A stretch of DNA of 5,444 nt from assembly GCA_031289975.1 (NCBI GenBank), contig JAITOM010000023.1, positions 1 to 5,444 of the forward strand, given 5' to 3'. The notes under the pieces were generated by a model. The model did no database searches. It was not told the DNA's origin and worked only from the letters and a program-made list of their open reading frames with translations. Shown here in pieces: positions 4,891 to 5,444 of this stretch (the first letter of the stretch is position 1; each line of letters opens with the position of its first letter). The position numbers and the translations under genes are program-made. This stretch comes from Methanobrevibacter sp. Lineage in GTDB: Archaea > Methanobacteriota > Methanobacteria > Methanobacteriales > Methanobacteriaceae.

Positions 4891-4893
4891 AAC

Positions 4894-5444
4894 ATGGAAG
4901 AAGATATTATGAATAGATTATCTTTAGGCGTGTCTGAATTTAATGGTTTAATAGAGCAAAATAAGATTTATATTGATAAAACACAATTTATAAAGAAGAT
5001 GATGGATCAAGGTAGAAAGTATTATTTTCTTTCACGACCAAGAAGATTTGGTAAAACCTTATTTATCTCAACTTTAAAGGATTTTTTTCAAGGGAAAAAA
5101 GAATTATTTAAAAATACTTATATCCATGATAACTGGACTGATTGGGATAAATATCCTGTAATAAGAATATCCCTGAAAAAGGCATCTAATGAAAATCCTG
5201 AAATATTAAAAGAAGACCTTTTAGTAATAATTGAAAATATTGCTGAGAAGAATAATATTGAATTAAGTGAAAAAGGATCTTATGTAGTTAAATTTGCTCA
5301 ATTGATTGAAAAATTATCAGGAAATAATAATAATAATGTTGTTGTTTTAATTGATGAGTATGATGCTCCTATTCTTAAAAATTTAAGTAATTTGGGAATA
5401 GCTAATAAGAATCGTGAAATATTACAAGAATTTTATAATGTTTT
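4894..5444 (+). CDS. AAA-ATPase_like P-loop protein, N-terminal part (runs off right edge)
   Basis: The first 183 residues are present with no stop before the edge. The opening LSLGVSEFNGLIEQNKIYIDKTQFI (10-34) leads into FLSRPRRFGKTLFISTL (45-61), a Walker A variant with K54 in the form RPRRFGK[TS] that marks the AAA-ATPase_like family (PF09820). VVVLIDEYDAP (149-159) is the Walker B motif with its acidic pair. Family members are typically over 500 residues and usually end in a PD-(D/E)XK nuclease-like domain (PF08011), which would lie beyond this window. They are often multicopy in gut anaerobes and methanogens; their role is not established, and mobile-element or defence functions are only suspected. 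Residues 144-148 are five Asn encoded by five AAT codons, a repeat prone to slippage. The gene is preceded by its own candidate promoter and operator-like repeats, so it is probably not part of the egsA transcript. Confidence 0.88.
   Translation, partial: MEEDIMNRLSLGVSEFNGLIEQNKIYIDKTQFIKKMMDQGRKYYFLSRPRRFGKTLFISTLKDFFQGKKELFKNTYIHDNWTDWDKYPVIRISLKKASNENPEILKEDLLVIIENIAEKNNIELSEKGSYVVKFAQLIEKLSGNNNNNVVVLIDEYDAPILKNLSNLGIANKNREILQEFYNV

Overview
The window looks like chromosomal DNA of a low-GC methanogenic archaeon of the Methanobacteriales, most probably Methanobrevibacter or a close relative. Three things point that way. It carries sn-glycerol-1-phosphate dehydrogenase, the gene that defines archaeal membrane lipids. 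It carries the archaeal UPF0179 family. Its ribosome binding sites of the GGTGAT type match the end of an archaeal 16S rRNA. The DNA is very AT-rich, and the gaps between genes are almost pure A+T. The genus is an inference from style, not a proof.

Layout. Positions 1-566 (minus strand) hold the N-terminal part of adenylosuccinate lyase (purB), which runs off the left edge. A gap of about 1.1 kb (567-1677) separates purB from the divergent egsA operon and is packed with repeats. On the plus strand follow egsA (1678-2724), a Cys-rich UPF0179 gene (2738-3175) and a class I SAM methyltransferase (3207-3884). They are closely spaced and probably form one transcript from a promoter near 1625. A second gap of about 1 kb (3885-4893) again holds repeats. 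From 4894 to the right edge runs the N-terminal part of a P-loop ATPase of the AAA-ATPase_like type, whose family members usually end in a PD-(D/E)XK nuclease-like domain.

The most notable content is non-coding. Two families of short, gene-less, inverted-repeat-ended elements can be reconstructed by eye. Family E (about 202-214 bp) has imperfect 26-bp terminal inverted repeats beginning TATAGT and is present at 698-911, 1373-1574 and 3972-4184, with a fourth, interrupted copy ending at 4642. Family X (342 bp in its complete copy, 4202-4543) has imperfect terminal repeats of about 31 bp and a string of small hairpins inside. A truncated copy lies in opposite orientation at 911-1115. The complete X copy appears to sit inside the fourth E copy. 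No transposase gene is visible, so these look like MITE-type non-autonomous elements.

The E and X copies lie on both sides of the egsA operon: E2 and E3 as direct repeats, X1 and X2 as inverted repeats. This allows possible deletion or inversion of a segment that carries an essential lipid gene. Apart from this repeat system, I see no CRISPR array, structural RNA gene or obvious new enzyme system.
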